Origin: Pseudothauera nasutitermitis
GTDB taxonomy: Bacteria > Pseudomonadota > Gammaproteobacteria > Burkholderiales > Rhodocyclaceae
DNA: 64,000 nucleotides
Assembly (NCBI RefSeq): GCF_004801295.1
Contig: NZ_SSOC01000001.1
Span: forward strand, 1-64,000
Direction of reading: 5' to 3'
Below the pieces are notes generated by a model. That model made no database searches and was not told the DNA's origin. It saw only the letters and a program-made list of their open reading frames with translations. Both the position numbers and the translations under genes were made by a program. Position 1 is the first letter of the stretch, and every line of letters begins with the position of its first letter. Below, piece after piece: positions 1 to 8,363 of this stretch.

Positions 1-79
1 CATCCCGAACAGGACCGTGAAACGAGAACGCGCCGATGATAGTGAGGCTCCCCTCGCGAAAGTAGGTCATCGTCAGACT
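1..79 (+). rRNA. rrf: 5S ribosomal RNA, 3' part
   Basis: The first 79 bases read as the 3' two-thirds of a betaproteobacterial 5S rRNA: the CCCGAACAGGACCGTGAAAC loop, then GCGCCGATGATAGTG, then the terminal GTAGGTCATCGTCAGACT, which would pair with the missing 5' end. The gene starts left of the window, so an rrn operon runs in from that side. The 3' boundary is set by analogy and could move by one or two bases. Confidence 0.9.
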
Positions 80-90
80 AACCACATACC

Positions 91-126
91 AAGCCCGCTT
101 GCTCAGCACAAACAGCAAGCGGGCTT
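91..126 (+). terminator. rrn operon terminator hairpin
   Basis: Perfect 13-bp inverted repeat: AAGCCCGCTTGCT at 91-103 pairs with AGCAAGCGGGCTT at 114-126 across a 10-nt loop. It lies 11 bases after the 5S gene. The following sequence is only moderately U-rich, which is common for rRNA operon terminators. Confidence 0.75.
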
Positions 127-260
127 CAGTTCGTCTACGGGCGGGAAAGCAAAACCTACAAAAAATACGTACTCTCACGGGGGCGGCATTTCGTCTCATT
201 GGTTCTTTCCTGGCGGTGCTATCGTCGATGGCATCTTGCGTGGTCCAGGGGAGAAGCTTG

Positions 261-1712
261 ATGAAGGTCCAGCCTGTGATTCTGTGCGGTGGGGCTGGCA
301 CGCGCCTGTGGCCGATGTCCCGCGATCAGCATCCCAAGCAACTGCTGTCCTTGCTGGGGGAGCGGACCTTGCTGCAGGCTACTGTCGGACGGGTCGAGCC
401 CCTGGGAGCATTGTTGGAAGTCGAACGCTCGCCAATCGTGGTCTGCAATGAGGCCTACCGCTTCATCACTGCGGAGCAGCTACGCCAGGCCGGGGTGCCA
501 CAGCCGACGATCCTGCTGGAGCCGGCGGGGCGCAATACCGCACCGGCACTGACTCTCGCGGCGCTTCAAGTGGAGCGACAGGCGGAGGATGCATTGCTGC
601 TGGTGATGCCGGCCGATCATTTGATCGATGATTCGGCTGCCTTTGCCGACGCGGTGCTCCGCGCAGCGGAGTGTGCCGCAGCCGGTGCCGTGCTGACGTT
701 CGGTATTCGCCCTCGCCGGGCCGAGACCGGGTATGGCTATTTGCAGGTAGAGAGGGATGATGGCGGTTCTGGCGTGCCCTTGCCGGTTCTGGCCTTCGTT
801 GAGAAACCGGATGCGCCCACTGCCGAACGCTACATGGAAGACGGCTCTTACCTCTGGAACAGCGGAATCTTCTTGCTGCGCGCCTCGGTGTGGCTGAGGG
901 CGATGGAACGTTTTGCGCCGGACATTCTGGCCCAATGCCGAAAGGCCATTGATGCGGCGCAGGCCGACATGGATTTCATCCGGGTCGCCTCGGATGTGTT
1001 CACCGCATGCCGGAGCGAATCGATCGACTATGCGGTGATGGAACGCTTGTCCGGGGATGCGGAAAGCGGTATCGACATCGCCGTTGTGCCCATGGAGGCC
1101 GGTTGGTCGGACGTAGGGACCTGGGATGCGCTCTGGGAGGCCGCGCCACGTGATGACGAGGACAACGCGCTGCGGGGCGATGTTCTGGCCCAGGATACGG
1201 AAGGCTGCCTGGTGCAGGCCACGCACCGGATGGTGGCCTGCGTGGGAGTTCGCGATTTGATCGTGGTGGAAACGGCCGATGCGGTGCTGGTTGCGCGCCG
1301 TGGAAGCGGCCAGGGGCTGCGCGAGGTAGTGGCACGGCTGAAGGCGGAAGGGCGGACGCAGTACGCCGTGCATCGCAAGATCCACCGTCCGTGGGGCTGC
1401 TATGACGCCATCGATGCCGGAGAGCGCTTCCAGGTCAAGCACATCATTGTCGAGCCCGGCGCCACGTTGAGTCTGCAGATGCACCATCACCGCGCGGAGC
1501 ACTGGGTCGTGGTGCGTGGTACGGCCAAGGTGACGCGTGGGGACGAGAGCTTCCTGCTGGCCGAAAACGAGTCCACCTACATTCCCATCGGCGTGCATCA
1601 TCGGCTGGAAAACCCCGGAAAGCTGCCCTTGGAACTCATCGAGGTACAGTCGGGCAGCTATCTTGGGGAGGACGATATCGTCCGTCTCGAGGACTACTAC
1701 GGACGCGATTGA
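261..1712 (+). CDS. manC: mannose-1-phosphate guanylyltransferase / mannose-6-phosphate isomerase (bifunctional, type II)
   Basis: Bifunctional cytosolic enzyme making GDP-mannose: the N-terminal half transfers GMP to mannose-1-phosphate, and the C-terminal cupin isomerises mannose-6-phosphate. The product feeds polysaccharide or O-antigen synthesis. The 483-residue length fits the ManC/AlgA family. Visible are the nucleotide-binding signature GGAGTRLWP (residues 10-18), the FVEKPD sugar-phosphate motif near 175-180, and a C-terminal cupin with RPWGCYD and the metal-binding QMHHHRAEH stretch. ATG 261 is chosen because AGGGGAGA sits just upstream (247-254) and the signature then starts at the usual distance; the open frame continues back to 99 but would overlap the rrn terminator. 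No other polysaccharide genes lie nearby, so the gene looks solitary, between the rrn operon and bamD. Confidence 0.93.
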   Translation: MKVQPVILCGGAGTRLWPMSRDQHPKQLLSLLGERTLLQATVGRVEPLGALLEVERSPIVVCNEAYRFITAEQLRQAGVPQPTILLEPAGRNTAPALTLAALQVERQAEDALLLVMPADHLIDDSAAFADAVLRAAECAAAGAVLTFGIRPRRAETGYGYLQVERDDGGSGVPLPVLAFVEKPDAPTAERYMEDGSYLWNSGIFLLRASVWLRAMERFAPDILAQCRKAIDAAQADMDFIRVASDVFTACRSESIDYAVMERLSGDAESGIDIAVVPMEAGWSDVGTWDALWEAAPRDDEDNALRGDVLAQDTEGCLVQATHRMVACVGVRDLIVVETADAVLVARRGSGQGLREVVARLKAEGRTQYAVHRKIHRPWGCYDAIDAGERFQVKHIIVEPGATLSLQMHHHRAEHWVVVRGTAKVTRGDESFLLAENESTYIPIGVHHRLENPGKLPLELIEVQSGSYLGEDDIVRLEDYYGRD

Positions 1713-1719
1713 CCGGGGG

Positions 1720-1754
1720 CCTGAAAAGAAAAGGGCCGGACGGTGCCGGCCCTT
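1720..1754 (-). terminator. terminator downstream of bamD
   Basis: A 9-bp stem (1731-1739 with 1746-1754) lies between the convergent manC and bamD genes. Read on the minus strand it is followed by a T-rich run (CTTTTCTTTTC), as expected for an intrinsic terminator of bamD. On the plus strand the T-tract is poor, so it may only weakly serve manC. Confidence 0.75.
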
Positions 1755-1777
1755 GCGGGTTCAGACTGCTTGGCGAA

Positions 1778-2575
1778 TCACCAGAGTTGCCACCACGGGC
1801 GGCTGTCCTTGGGGCCTCCGGACAGATGCACGCTGTTGGGGAAGTTGGCGAGGAGCACGCGATTGGCGTCGTCGCGCAGATCGGTCATGCCGAGCACTTC
1901 GTAATTCTTGACCAGCAGATACAGGGCCTCCTCGACAGCCGGCGCATGGGGGTAGTTGGCGATGGCAGCCTGGGCGCGGTTGATCGATGCCACATAGGCG
2001 CCACGGCTGTGGTAATAGCGCGCCACATGCACTTCGTGGCTGGCCAGCGAATTCACCAGATAGGTCATGCGCTGCTGGGCATCGGCAGCGTAGCGGCTTT
2101 CCGGGTAGCGGGTGACCAGTTCCTTGAAGGTATCGAAGGACTCCTGCGCGCCCTTGGGGTCGCGTTCGGACAGATCCTGATTGGCCAGCGCGCCCAGCAG
2201 GCCGAGATCCTCGTTGAAGGTCACCAGCCCCTTCAGGTAATAGGCGTAATCGACATGTGGATGGTTGGGATGCAGGCGGATGAAGCGGTCCACCGCGGCG
2301 ATGGCCAGCGCAGGTTCGCCGGACTTGAAATAGGCATAGGCGATTTCGATCTGCGCCTGCTGTGCGTAACGCCCGTAGGGGTAGCGTGCCTCGAGTTTTT
2401 CGAACAGCTGGATGGCGCGGTCGTACCCGCCTTCCACCATCGAGGATTTTGCCTCGGAGTAGAGTCTCTGGGCGTTCCAGCCGGTCGTCTCATCGACCTG
2501 TTCGGGCAGCAGGCCGCAACCGCCGAGCAGCAGGGCGCCGATAACCGCTAAACTTCGCAGGGTGAACCTAGCCAT
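1778..2575 (-). CDS. bamD: outer membrane protein assembly factor BamD (ComL)
   Basis: Essential lipoprotein of the BAM complex, which inserts beta-barrel proteins into the outer membrane; it works on the periplasmic face with BamA. The 265-residue protein starts with a lipoprotein signal ending in LLGGC (Cys20). TPR-type helical repeats follow, for example the stretches with YDRAIQLFEKLEARYP and ALAIAAVDRFIRLHP. Length and architecture match BamD. The ATG at 2575 gives the normal short signal peptide; a GTG three codons upstream is possible but unnecessary. It is divergent from rluD, and the bamD/rluD pairing is common in proteobacteria. A perfect TATAAT on the minus strand (2605-2610) may drive it. 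Confidence 0.95.
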   Translation of the reverse strand: MARFTLRSLAVIGALLLGGCGLLPEQVDETTGWNAQRLYSEAKSSMVEGGYDRAIQLFEKLEARYPYGRYAQQAQIEIAYAYFKSGEPALAIAAVDRFIRLHPNHPHVDYAYYLKGLVTFNEDLGLLGALANQDLSERDPKGAQESFDTFKELVTRYPESRYAADAQQRMTYLVNSLASHEVHVARYYHSRGAYVASINRAQAAIANYPHAPAVEEALYLLVKNYEVLGMTDLRDDANRVLLANFPNSVHLSGGPKDSRPWWQLW

Positions 2576-2588
2576 CGAAAACACTCGC

Positions 2589-3554
2589 GTGAATGAACGC
2601 GACGATTATAGCCTAGAGGACGAAGCGTCCTCGCTCTGCCGACTCCGGATTCCGGAGGAATGTGCAGGCCAGCGCCTGGACCAGGCACTGGCCCGTCTGT
2701 TCCCTGAGCATTCGCGTAGCCGTCTGCAGGCCTGGCTGAAGGCCGGCCGGGTCATGCTCGACGGTACGCAGCCGGACGCCCGGCATCGCGTCCATGGCGG
2801 CGAGCAGTTGGAAATCGACCTTGCGCCGGCGCCGGAGGATCTGGCCATGGCTGCCGAGCCGATTCCGCTCGCGGTGGTGTACGAGGACGACGCCATCCTG
2901 GTGATCGACAAACCCGCCGGGCTGGTCGTGCACCCGGGGAGCGGGAACTGGAGCGGGACGCTGCTCAATGCCCTGCTGCATCACGCGCCGTCATTGGGCG
3001 CGGTGCCGCGTGCGGGCATCGTGCATCGGCTGGACAAGGATACTTCCGGGCTGCTCGTGGTGGCCAAGACCTTGCCCGCACAGACCGATCTGATCCGCCA
3101 GCTCCAGGCGCGCACCGTCAGTCGGCGCTATCTTGCGTTGGTACAGGGGGTTGTCGATCAGGGGGCACGCGTCGATGCGCCCATAGGGCGACATCCCGTG
3201 CAGCGTACGCGCATGGCGGTGGTGTCGTCCGGCAAGGAGGCCGCGACGCGCTATCGGGTGCGGGAGCGCTTCAGGCGTTGTACCTTGGTCGAGTGCGAGC
3301 TGGAAACGGGCCGCACCCACCAGATTCGGGTACACATGGCGCACGCCGGTTTTCCGCTGGTCGGGGATCCGGTCTACGGTGCGCGGCGCAATACGGGCGA
3401 TGTGCTGCTCGACGGCTTTCCACGTCAGGCGCTGCACGCCTGGCGGCTGGGGCTCAACCACCCCGTGGGCCGTGTACCGATGTCCTGGGAGTCGGCGCTT
3501 CCCGGGGACTTCAGCGCCCTGCTCGCCACCCTGCGCCTGGAGGAGGGCGGGTGA
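2589..3554 (+). CDS. rluD: 23S rRNA pseudouridine(1911/1915/1917) synthase RluD
   Basis: Isomerises uridines in helix 69 of 23S rRNA, acting in the cytosol during late 50S assembly. An N-terminal S4 RNA-binding domain (QRLDQALARLFPEHSRSRLQ) is followed by the RluA-family catalytic core with the HRLDKDTSGLLVVAK motif carrying the catalytic Asp. Length is about 321 residues from GTG 2589 or 330 from GTG 2562. Neither start has a clear Shine-Dalgarno; 2589 is preferred because it avoids overlapping the divergent bamD start. The stop overlaps the pgeF start by four bases (GTGA), so the two are translationally coupled. Confidence 0.92.
   Translation: MNERDDYSLEDEASSLCRLRIPEECAGQRLDQALARLFPEHSRSRLQAWLKAGRVMLDGTQPDARHRVHGGEQLEIDLAPAPEDLAMAAEPIPLAVVYEDDAILVIDKPAGLVVHPGSGNWSGTLLNALLHHAPSLGAVPRAGIVHRLDKDTSGLLVVAKTLPAQTDLIRQLQARTVSRRYLALVQGVVDQGARVDAPIGRHPVQRTRMAVVSSGKEAATRYRVRERFRRCTLVECELETGRTHQIRVHMAHAGFPLVGDPVYGARRNTGDVLLDGFPRQALHAWRLGLNHPVGRVPMSWESALPGDFSALLATLRLEEGG
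2605..2610 (-). promoter_or_regulatory. candidate -10 box for bamD
   Basis: Reading on the minus strand gives a perfect TATAAT about 30 nt upstream of the bamD ATG, a sensible leader length. No convincing -35 hexamer is seen 16-18 nt upstream. The box lies inside the first codons of the divergent rluD. Confidence 0.45.
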
Positions 3555-4300
3555 ACGCAGAATCCTGGATCGTGCCGGAATGGCCCGCCACGCCGCGCGT
3601 CGGCGCGCTTTCCACCACACGCCTGGGCGGGGAGGGGGCGGCGCCGTACGACCGTTTCAATCTGGCGCTGCATGTCGGCGACGATCCGCTCGTCGTCGCC
3701 GGTAACCGGGCCTTGCTGCATGCCGCCCTGCCCGCCGAACCGGCGTGGCTGGAGCAGGTGCATGGCGCCGATGTCGTCGATCTGGACTGCTTGCCGGCGG
3801 GGGAGAACCCGCCGCCGCGCGTGGATGCCGCCTTGAGCCGCCAGCCGGGTCGGGTGTGCGCAGTGATGACCGCCGACTGCCTGCCGGTACTGTTCCGCGA
3901 TCTCGACGCCACCGTGGTGGCTGCCGCGCACGCGGGGTGGCGGGGGCTGCATGCCGGGGTGTTGGAGAATACCGTGCGTGCCATGGCAGTGGCTCCCGAG
4001 CGCCTGTGTGCATGGCTGGGGCCGGCAATCGGCCCGGCAGCCTTCGAGGTGGGCGATGAGGTTCGGGAAGCCTTCCTGTGTGATACGCCCGCTGCAGTCT
4101 CGGCCTTCCAGCCGGGGGAACGGCCGGGCAAATGGCTGGCGGATCTGTACGGATTGGCCCGCCTGCGGTTGGAAGCCGTAGGGGTCCGGCGTCTCTACGG
4201 TGGTGGGTTGTGCACGTACACGGACGCCGCACGCTTCTTTTCCTACCGGCGCGATGGTGCGACGGGGCGAATGGTCTCGGTGATCTGGCTGCGTCCGTGA
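3551..4300 (+). CDS. pgeF: peptidoglycan editing factor PgeF (YfiH / laccase-domain family)
   Basis: 249-residue member of the YfiH/multicopper-polyphenol-oxidoreductase-like family. E. coli PgeF removes misincorporated L-Ser from UDP-MurNAc-peptide precursors; other family members act on purine nucleosides. Family landmarks are the metal-site region with MTADCLPVLF and AHAGWRGLHAG, and the GPAIGPAAFEVG block. It starts with GTG 3551, overlapping the rluD stop by four bases; rluD-pgeF is a widespread pair. The enzymatic role is taken from the E. coli ortholog; substrate choice cannot be read from sequence. Confidence 0.88.
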   Translation: MNAESWIVPEWPATPRVGALSTTRLGGEGAAPYDRFNLALHVGDDPLVVAGNRALLHAALPAEPAWLEQVHGADVVDLDCLPAGENPPPRVDAALSRQPGRVCAVMTADCLPVLFRDLDATVVAAAHAGWRGLHAGVLENTVRAMAVAPERLCAWLGPAIGPAAFEVGDEVREAFLCDTPAAVSAFQPGERPGKWLADLYGLARLRLEAVGVRRLYGGGLCTYTDAARFFSYRRDGATGRMVSVIWLRP

Positions 4301-4314
4301 ATGCGGGGGGGTGA

Positions 4315-4536
4315 CTATTGATTGCCTGCGGAATCGGCTCTATCGTTGTGGCTCGCCTCCTCGTCGGTCCGCCTGGCGGCCGCCCTGCGGCGCGCCGGCG
4401 TGCCGAACAGCCACAGGTACAGGGCCAGCGGAAGGATGCCGCCGAACAGGAAGGTGAGCACGCCGCCCACCGTGCTGGGGTTGGCGATGGCGACGAGGAA
4501 GGCCACGTAGAGCCAGGCGATGGCGATGATGTACAT
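4315..4536 (-). CDS. small hypothetical inner-membrane protein (73 aa)
   Basis: Not recognised as a named family. The first 45 residues hold two hydrophobic segments (about 2-19 and 24-43) separated by NPSTVGG, and the C-terminal 28 residues are strongly polar and charged (ARRRAAARRTDEE). This layout suggests a two-helix membrane protein with a cytosolic tail. It sits on the minus strand between pgeF and phaC, convergent with pgeF, so it is transcribed alone. A TAGAAT box lies six bases upstream of the ATG and no Shine-Dalgarno is visible, so the mRNA may be leaderless. Confidence 0.7.
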   Translation of the reverse strand: MYIIAIAWLYVAFLVAIANPSTVGGVLTFLFGGILPLALYLWLFGTPARRRAAARRTDEEASHNDRADSAGNQ

Positions 4537-4619
4537 GGCTAGATTCTACCCCGCTGGCGATTCCCGCCACGGGAACGGCGGGGCCGGGCCCCGTGTATGC
4601 GATACCTCAGGGAGGGGTG

Positions 4620-6362
4620 ATGTCGGATTCCGGTGACAAGTTTTCCACGGCGGCCATGCAGGGCATGCTGCAGTTCGGTCAGACGATGGCGCAGGGCTTC
4701 TTCGATGCCTTGGCCCGCCAGCACGCTGCCATGGAGGATTCCAGCGGTTCGGCGGCGCCCAGTCTGCAATTGCCGGACACCGAGGTGTTCGCCGCCTTGC
4801 AGAAGGAGCTTGCCGAGAAGCACATGGCGCTGTGGTCGTCGATGCTCGCTCGTACAAAGGACGAGCCCGCCCAAGCAGTGGTGCAGCCGCAGCCGGGCGA
4901 CCGGCGTTTCAGTGCCCCGGAATGGGCGGAAAGCCCGGTGTTCGATTACGTTCGCCAGGCCTATCTGCTCAATTCCGGCTTCCTGCAGCAGGTCGCGGAG
5001 CACATGCCGATCGCCGACGGCCGCGCCAAGTCGCGCATCCAGTTCCTGACCCGGCAGTACGTGGATGCGCTGGCACCCACCAATTTCGCCGCGACCAACC
5101 CGGAGTTCATCAAGACCGCAGTGGAAACCAAGGGCGAAAGTATCGCCCGCGGCATCCAGAACATGCTGGCCGACCTGGAAAAGGGGCGTATCTCGATGAC
5201 CGACGACGCGGCCTTCGAAGTCGGCCGCAATCTCGCGCTCACCCCGGGGTCGGTGATCTACGAAAACGAGTTGATGCAGCTCATCCAGTACGCGCCGCTC
5301 ACCGACAAGGTGGCCCAGGTACCGCTGCTGATCGTGCCGCCGTGCATCAACAAGTTCTACATCATGGACCTGCAGCCGGAGAACTCGCTGGTCCGCTTCG
5401 TCGTCGAGCAGGGCTTCACCGTCTTCCTCGTGTCGTGGAAGAACCCCGGCCAGGCGGAAGCGCGGGCCACCTGGGATGATTATCTGGAGAAGGGGCCGCT
5501 GGCCGCGCTGGAGGTGGTGCGGGCGGTCACCAAGGTCGCCAAACCCAACGTGCTGGGTTTCTGCGTCGGCGGCACGCTGCTGACCTCCGCGCTGGCGGTG
5601 GCGCGCGCGCGTGGTGAAGACCCCGTGACCAGCCTCACGCTGATGACCACGCTGCTCGATTTCGCCGATGCCGGAGAACTGGGCTGCCTGGTCGACGAGG
5701 CCAGCGTCACCGCCCGCGAGGCGGCCATCGGCAAGGGCGGGCTGCTCAAAGGCCAGGAGTTGGCCAATGTATTCTCCGCGCTGCGTGCCAACGATCTGGT
5801 CTGGCAGTACGTGGTGGGCAACTACCTGAAGGGCAACACGCCGCAGGCCTTCGACCTGCTGTACTGGAATTCCGACAGCACCAACCTGCCGGGACCCTTC
5901 CTTACCTGGTATCTGCGCAACATGTACTTGGAGAACAACCTGCGCGTGCCGGGGCGTCTGAAGATGCTGGGCGCGAAGGTGGATCTGGGCAAGGTGGAGG
6001 TGCCGGCCTACGTCATGGCGGCCCGCGAGGACCACATCGTGCCGTGGAAGAGCGCCTACCTGTCACGCAATCTGCTGGGCGGCGAAACCACCTTCGTGCT
6101 GGGCGCCAGCGGCCATATCGCCGGCGCGATCAACCCGGCGGGCAAGAACCGGCGCAGCTATTGGATCAGCGAGGCGGGCGCGAGCGATCCGGATGAGTGG
6201 CTGGAAGGCGCAACCGAGCAGCCGGGCAGCTGGTGGCGGCACTGGGCCGAATGGCTGCGCGCGTTTGGCGGCAAGCAGGTCGCCGCGCGTGGCCGCATGG
6301 GCAATGCGAAGTACAAGCCGATCGAGCCCGCGCCGGGCCGTTATGTGAAGGAAAGGGCCTGA
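4620..6362 (+). CDS. phaC: class I poly(3-hydroxyalkanoate) synthase PhaC
   Basis: Polymerises (R)-3-hydroxybutyryl-CoA into polyhydroxybutyrate at the granule surface. The 580-residue length fits class I synthases. The lipase-like box GFCVGG carries the nucleophile Cys315; Asp471 (in REDHIV) and His499 (in ASGHIAG) complete the triad, in the same order and spacing as in Cupriavidus PhaC. ATG 4620 is chosen because GGAGGGG (4611-4617) lies immediately upstream; an earlier ATG at 4593 lacks this. It heads the locus phaC-phaB1-phaB2-phaR. No phaA thiolase is present, so acetoacetyl-CoA must come from a thiolase encoded elsewhere. Confidence 0.96.
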   Translation: MSDSGDKFSTAAMQGMLQFGQTMAQGFFDALARQHAAMEDSSGSAAPSLQLPDTEVFAALQKELAEKHMALWSSMLARTKDEPAQAVVQPQPGDRRFSAPEWAESPVFDYVRQAYLLNSGFLQQVAEHMPIADGRAKSRIQFLTRQYVDALAPTNFAATNPEFIKTAVETKGESIARGIQNMLADLEKGRISMTDDAAFEVGRNLALTPGSVIYENELMQLIQYAPLTDKVAQVPLLIVPPCINKFYIMDLQPENSLVRFVVEQGFTVFLVSWKNPGQAEARATWDDYLEKGPLAALEVVRAVTKVAKPNVLGFCVGGTLLTSALAVARARGEDPVTSLTLMTTLLDFADAGELGCLVDEASVTAREAAIGKGGLLKGQELANVFSALRANDLVWQYVVGNYLKGNTPQAFDLLYWNSDSTNLPGPFLTWYLRNMYLENNLRVPGRLKMLGAKVDLGKVEVPAYVMAAREDHIVPWKSAYLSRNLLGGETTFVLGASGHIAGAINPAGKNRRSYWISEAGASDPDEWLEGATEQPGSWWRHWAEWLRAFGGKQVAARGRMGNAKYKPIEPAPGRYVKERA

Positions 6363-6479
6363 CACAGAGCGGTCGCCGCAAGATCTCCAAGAACAAGACG
6401 GCAGCGGTGGCGGGAAACCGGCGGGACGCCACCGCATGAATTGCGAATCCCCCGGAGAGACTGCAAGGGAGGAGAAGAC

Positions 6480-7220
6480 ATGACCAGAGTTGCACTCGTG
6501 ACCGGCGGCATGGGTGGTCTGGGCGAAGCGATCTGCATCAAGCTCGCGGCGCTCGGCTATCGCGTGGTGACCACCCATTCGCCCGGCAACGGCAAGGCCG
6601 CGGAATGGCTGCAGACCATGAACAACATGGGCTACGGCTTCAAGGGCTATTCCTGCGACGTGGCGGATTTCGATGCCTGCACGGCCTGCGTCGAGCAGGT
6701 GAGCGCCGAGGTGGGGCCCGTGGATGTGCTGGTCAACAACGCCGGCATCACCCGCGACATGACCTTCAAGAAGATGACCAAGGCGGACTGGGACGCGGTG
6801 ATCGGCACCAACCTGGACAGCGTGTTCAACATGACCAAGCAGGTCATGGAGGGCATGGTGGCGCGGCGCTGGGGCCGGGTGATCAACGTCTCGTCGGTGA
6901 ACGGGCAGAAAGGCGCCTTCGGGCAGACCAACTACTCCGCCGCAAAGGCCGGCATGCACGGCTTCACCAAGGCGCTGGCGCTGGAAGTGGCGCGCAGCGG
7001 GGTGACCGTGAACACCATCTCGCCGGGCTACATCGGTACCAAGATGGTCATGGCCATTCCGCAGGAGATCCTCGACTCCAAGATCCTGCCGCAGATTCCG
7101 GTGGGCCGCCTGGGCAAGCCCGAGGAAATCGCCGGCCTGGTGGCCTATCTGGCATCGGAAGAAGCGGCCTTCGTCACCGGCGCCAACATCTCCATCAACG
7201 GCGGCCAGCATATGTTCTGA
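6480..7220 (+). CDS. phaB: acetoacetyl-CoA reductase, copy 1
   Basis: NADPH-dependent short-chain dehydrogenase that reduces acetoacetyl-CoA to (R)-3-hydroxybutyryl-CoA for PhaC. The 246 residues show the Rossmann motif TGGMGGLG, the NNAG motif, and the catalytic Ser-Tyr-Lys set (SSVNG, then YSAAKAG). It starts at ATG 6480 with GGAGGAG at 6469-6475, 117 bases after phaC, so probably co-transcribed. A strong terminator follows at 7246-7273. A second close paralogue lies directly downstream. Confidence 0.94.
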   Translation: MTRVALVTGGMGGLGEAICIKLAALGYRVVTTHSPGNGKAAEWLQTMNNMGYGFKGYSCDVADFDACTACVEQVSAEVGPVDVLVNNAGITRDMTFKKMTKADWDAVIGTNLDSVFNMTKQVMEGMVARRWGRVINVSSVNGQKGAFGQTNYSAAKAGMHGFTKALALEVARSGVTVNTISPGYIGTKMVMAIPQEILDSKILPQIPVGRLGKPEEIAGLVAYLASEEAAFVTGANISINGGQHMF

Positions 7221-7245
7221 ACCTGCCAGGGTTCCATGGCGAATG

Positions 7246-7273
7246 CACGCGCCCTCCGGGGCGCGTGTTTTTT
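7246..7273 (+). terminator. intrinsic terminator after phaB copy 1
   Basis: Nine-bp stem CACGCGCCC (7246-7254) with GGGCGCGTG (7259-7267), a TCCG tetraloop and six T residues (7268-7273). It ends the phaC-phaB1 transcript. Confidence 0.92.
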
Positions 7274-7352
7274 GCCGCCGGGCCGCCCCAAGGCAAAAAA
7301 CGCCCCCCCGGGGGGCAGCGACCCGCGCAGCGGTGGAGCGTGGGGTTTTTTT
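7274..7352 (+). repeat. betaproteobacterial intergenic repeat, copy 1
   Basis: GC-rich intergenic element containing GGGCCGCCCCAAGG, a C7/G6 palindrome (7303-7315), then CAGCG...CGCGCAGCGG.GGAGCGTGGGG and a T run. The reverse complement matches the segment just upstream of truA (41796-41940) at both ends: the GGGG/ACGCTC side and the CTTGGGGCGGCCCGGCGG side. The same layout is familiar from intergenic repeats in Burkholderiales genomes. It lies after the phaB1 terminator and before phaB2. Confidence 0.7.
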
Positions 7353-7494
7353 GCGATGCAGCATCCGTCATCCAAAACCGTTTATAATCGCCGGCGCGGT
7401 GGCTTGCGCAGCGCCGCAGCGTGTCATCGAAAGGGCGGTTCGCGCCGTGCGCTCCGGCCCCTCTTCAACCGAACTGCAGCAAAAGGACTTGAAA

Positions 7495-8235
7495 ATGACT
7501 CAGAAAGTCGCGCTCGTCACCGGTGCCATGGGTGGCCTCGGTACCGCCATCAGCCAGTCGCTGGCCAAGGAAGGCTACAAGGTGGTGGCCAACTGTCTGC
7601 CGGGCTTCCCGCAGAAGGATGAGTGGCTGGCCCAGCAGAAGGCCGCCGGTTTCGATTTCGTCGCCGCCGAAGGCGACGTGTCCGACTACGAATCCTGCAA
7701 GAACATGGTTGCCAAGATCGAAGCCGAAGTCGGCCCGATCGACGTGCTGGTGAACAACGCCGGCATCACCCGCGACAAGTTCTTCCCCAAGATGGAAAAG
7801 GCGCAGTGGGACGCGGTGATCAGCACCAACCTGAACAGCCTGTTCAACGTCACCCATCACATCTCCGCGAAGATGGCCGAGCGCGGCTGGGGCCGCATCA
7901 TCAACATCTCCTCGGTCAACGGCGTCAAGGGCCAGGCCGGGCAGACCAACTACTCCACCGCCAAGGCTGGCGTGCTGGGCTTCACCAAGGCGCTGGCGGC
8001 CGAACTGGCCACCAAGGGCGTTACCGTGAACGCCATCGCCCCGGGCTACATCGGCACCGACATGGTCATGGCCATCCGCGACGACATCCGCCAGGCGATC
8101 ATCGACACCGTGCCGATGAAGCGTCTCGGCAAGCCGGAAGAAATCGGCGCGCTGTGCGCCTACCTGGCCTCCGATCTGGCCGGCTACGTGACCGGCGCGA
8201 CCATCAACATCAATGGCGGCCTGCACATGTGCTGA
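7495..8235 (+). CDS. phaB: acetoacetyl-CoA reductase, copy 2
   Basis: Second NADPH-dependent acetoacetyl-CoA reductase of the SDR family, also 246 residues, with TGAMGGLG, NNAGITRD and the SSVNG/YSTAKAG catalytic segments. It is clearly paralogous to the upstream copy, sharing long identical blocks such as NNAGITRD and the C-terminal VTGA.I.INGG.HM pattern. ATG 7495 follows AAAAGGACTTGAAA. A terminator and a repeat separate it from copy 1, so it probably has its own promoter within 7353-7490. Another terminator follows at 8271-8294. Which copy supplies PhaC in vivo cannot be told from sequence. Confidence 0.94.
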   Translation: MTQKVALVTGAMGGLGTAISQSLAKEGYKVVANCLPGFPQKDEWLAQQKAAGFDFVAAEGDVSDYESCKNMVAKIEAEVGPIDVLVNNAGITRDKFFPKMEKAQWDAVISTNLNSLFNVTHHISAKMAERGWGRIINISSVNGVKGQAGQTNYSTAKAGVLGFTKALAAELATKGVTVNAIAPGYIGTDMVMAIRDDIRQAIIDTVPMKRLGKPEEIGALCAYLASDLAGYVTGATININGGLHMC

Positions 8236-8270
8236 TGCGGTCGTGGCCGTGCATGCCACCCGTGAATCAA

Positions 8271-8294
8271 CCCCGTCCCGCGACGGGGTTTTTT
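8271..8294 (+). terminator. intrinsic terminator after phaB copy 2
   Basis: Stem CCCCGTC (8271-8277) with GACGGGG (8282-8288), four-base loop, then TTTTTT (8289-8294). Confidence 0.9.
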
Positions 8295-8308
8295 ATTGCG
8301 CGGCGCGG

Positions 8309-8314
8309 TATAAT
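8309..8314 (+). promoter_or_regulatory. -10 box upstream of phaR
   Basis: Perfect TATAAT shortly after the phaB2 terminator and 50 bases before phaR. The -35 region is poor. PhaR repressors often autoregulate, so an operator may overlap here, but no symmetrical site was picked out. Confidence 0.55.
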
Positions 8315-8363
8315 TTCGCACCATGAGAGTGCGGTCGAACCGCCGCCGAGGAGATGACCGAAA

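Noticed and set aside
4539-6035. 498-codon open frame on minus opposite phaC
   Set aside because: Antisense of a well-supported PHA synthase; no recognisable protein features.
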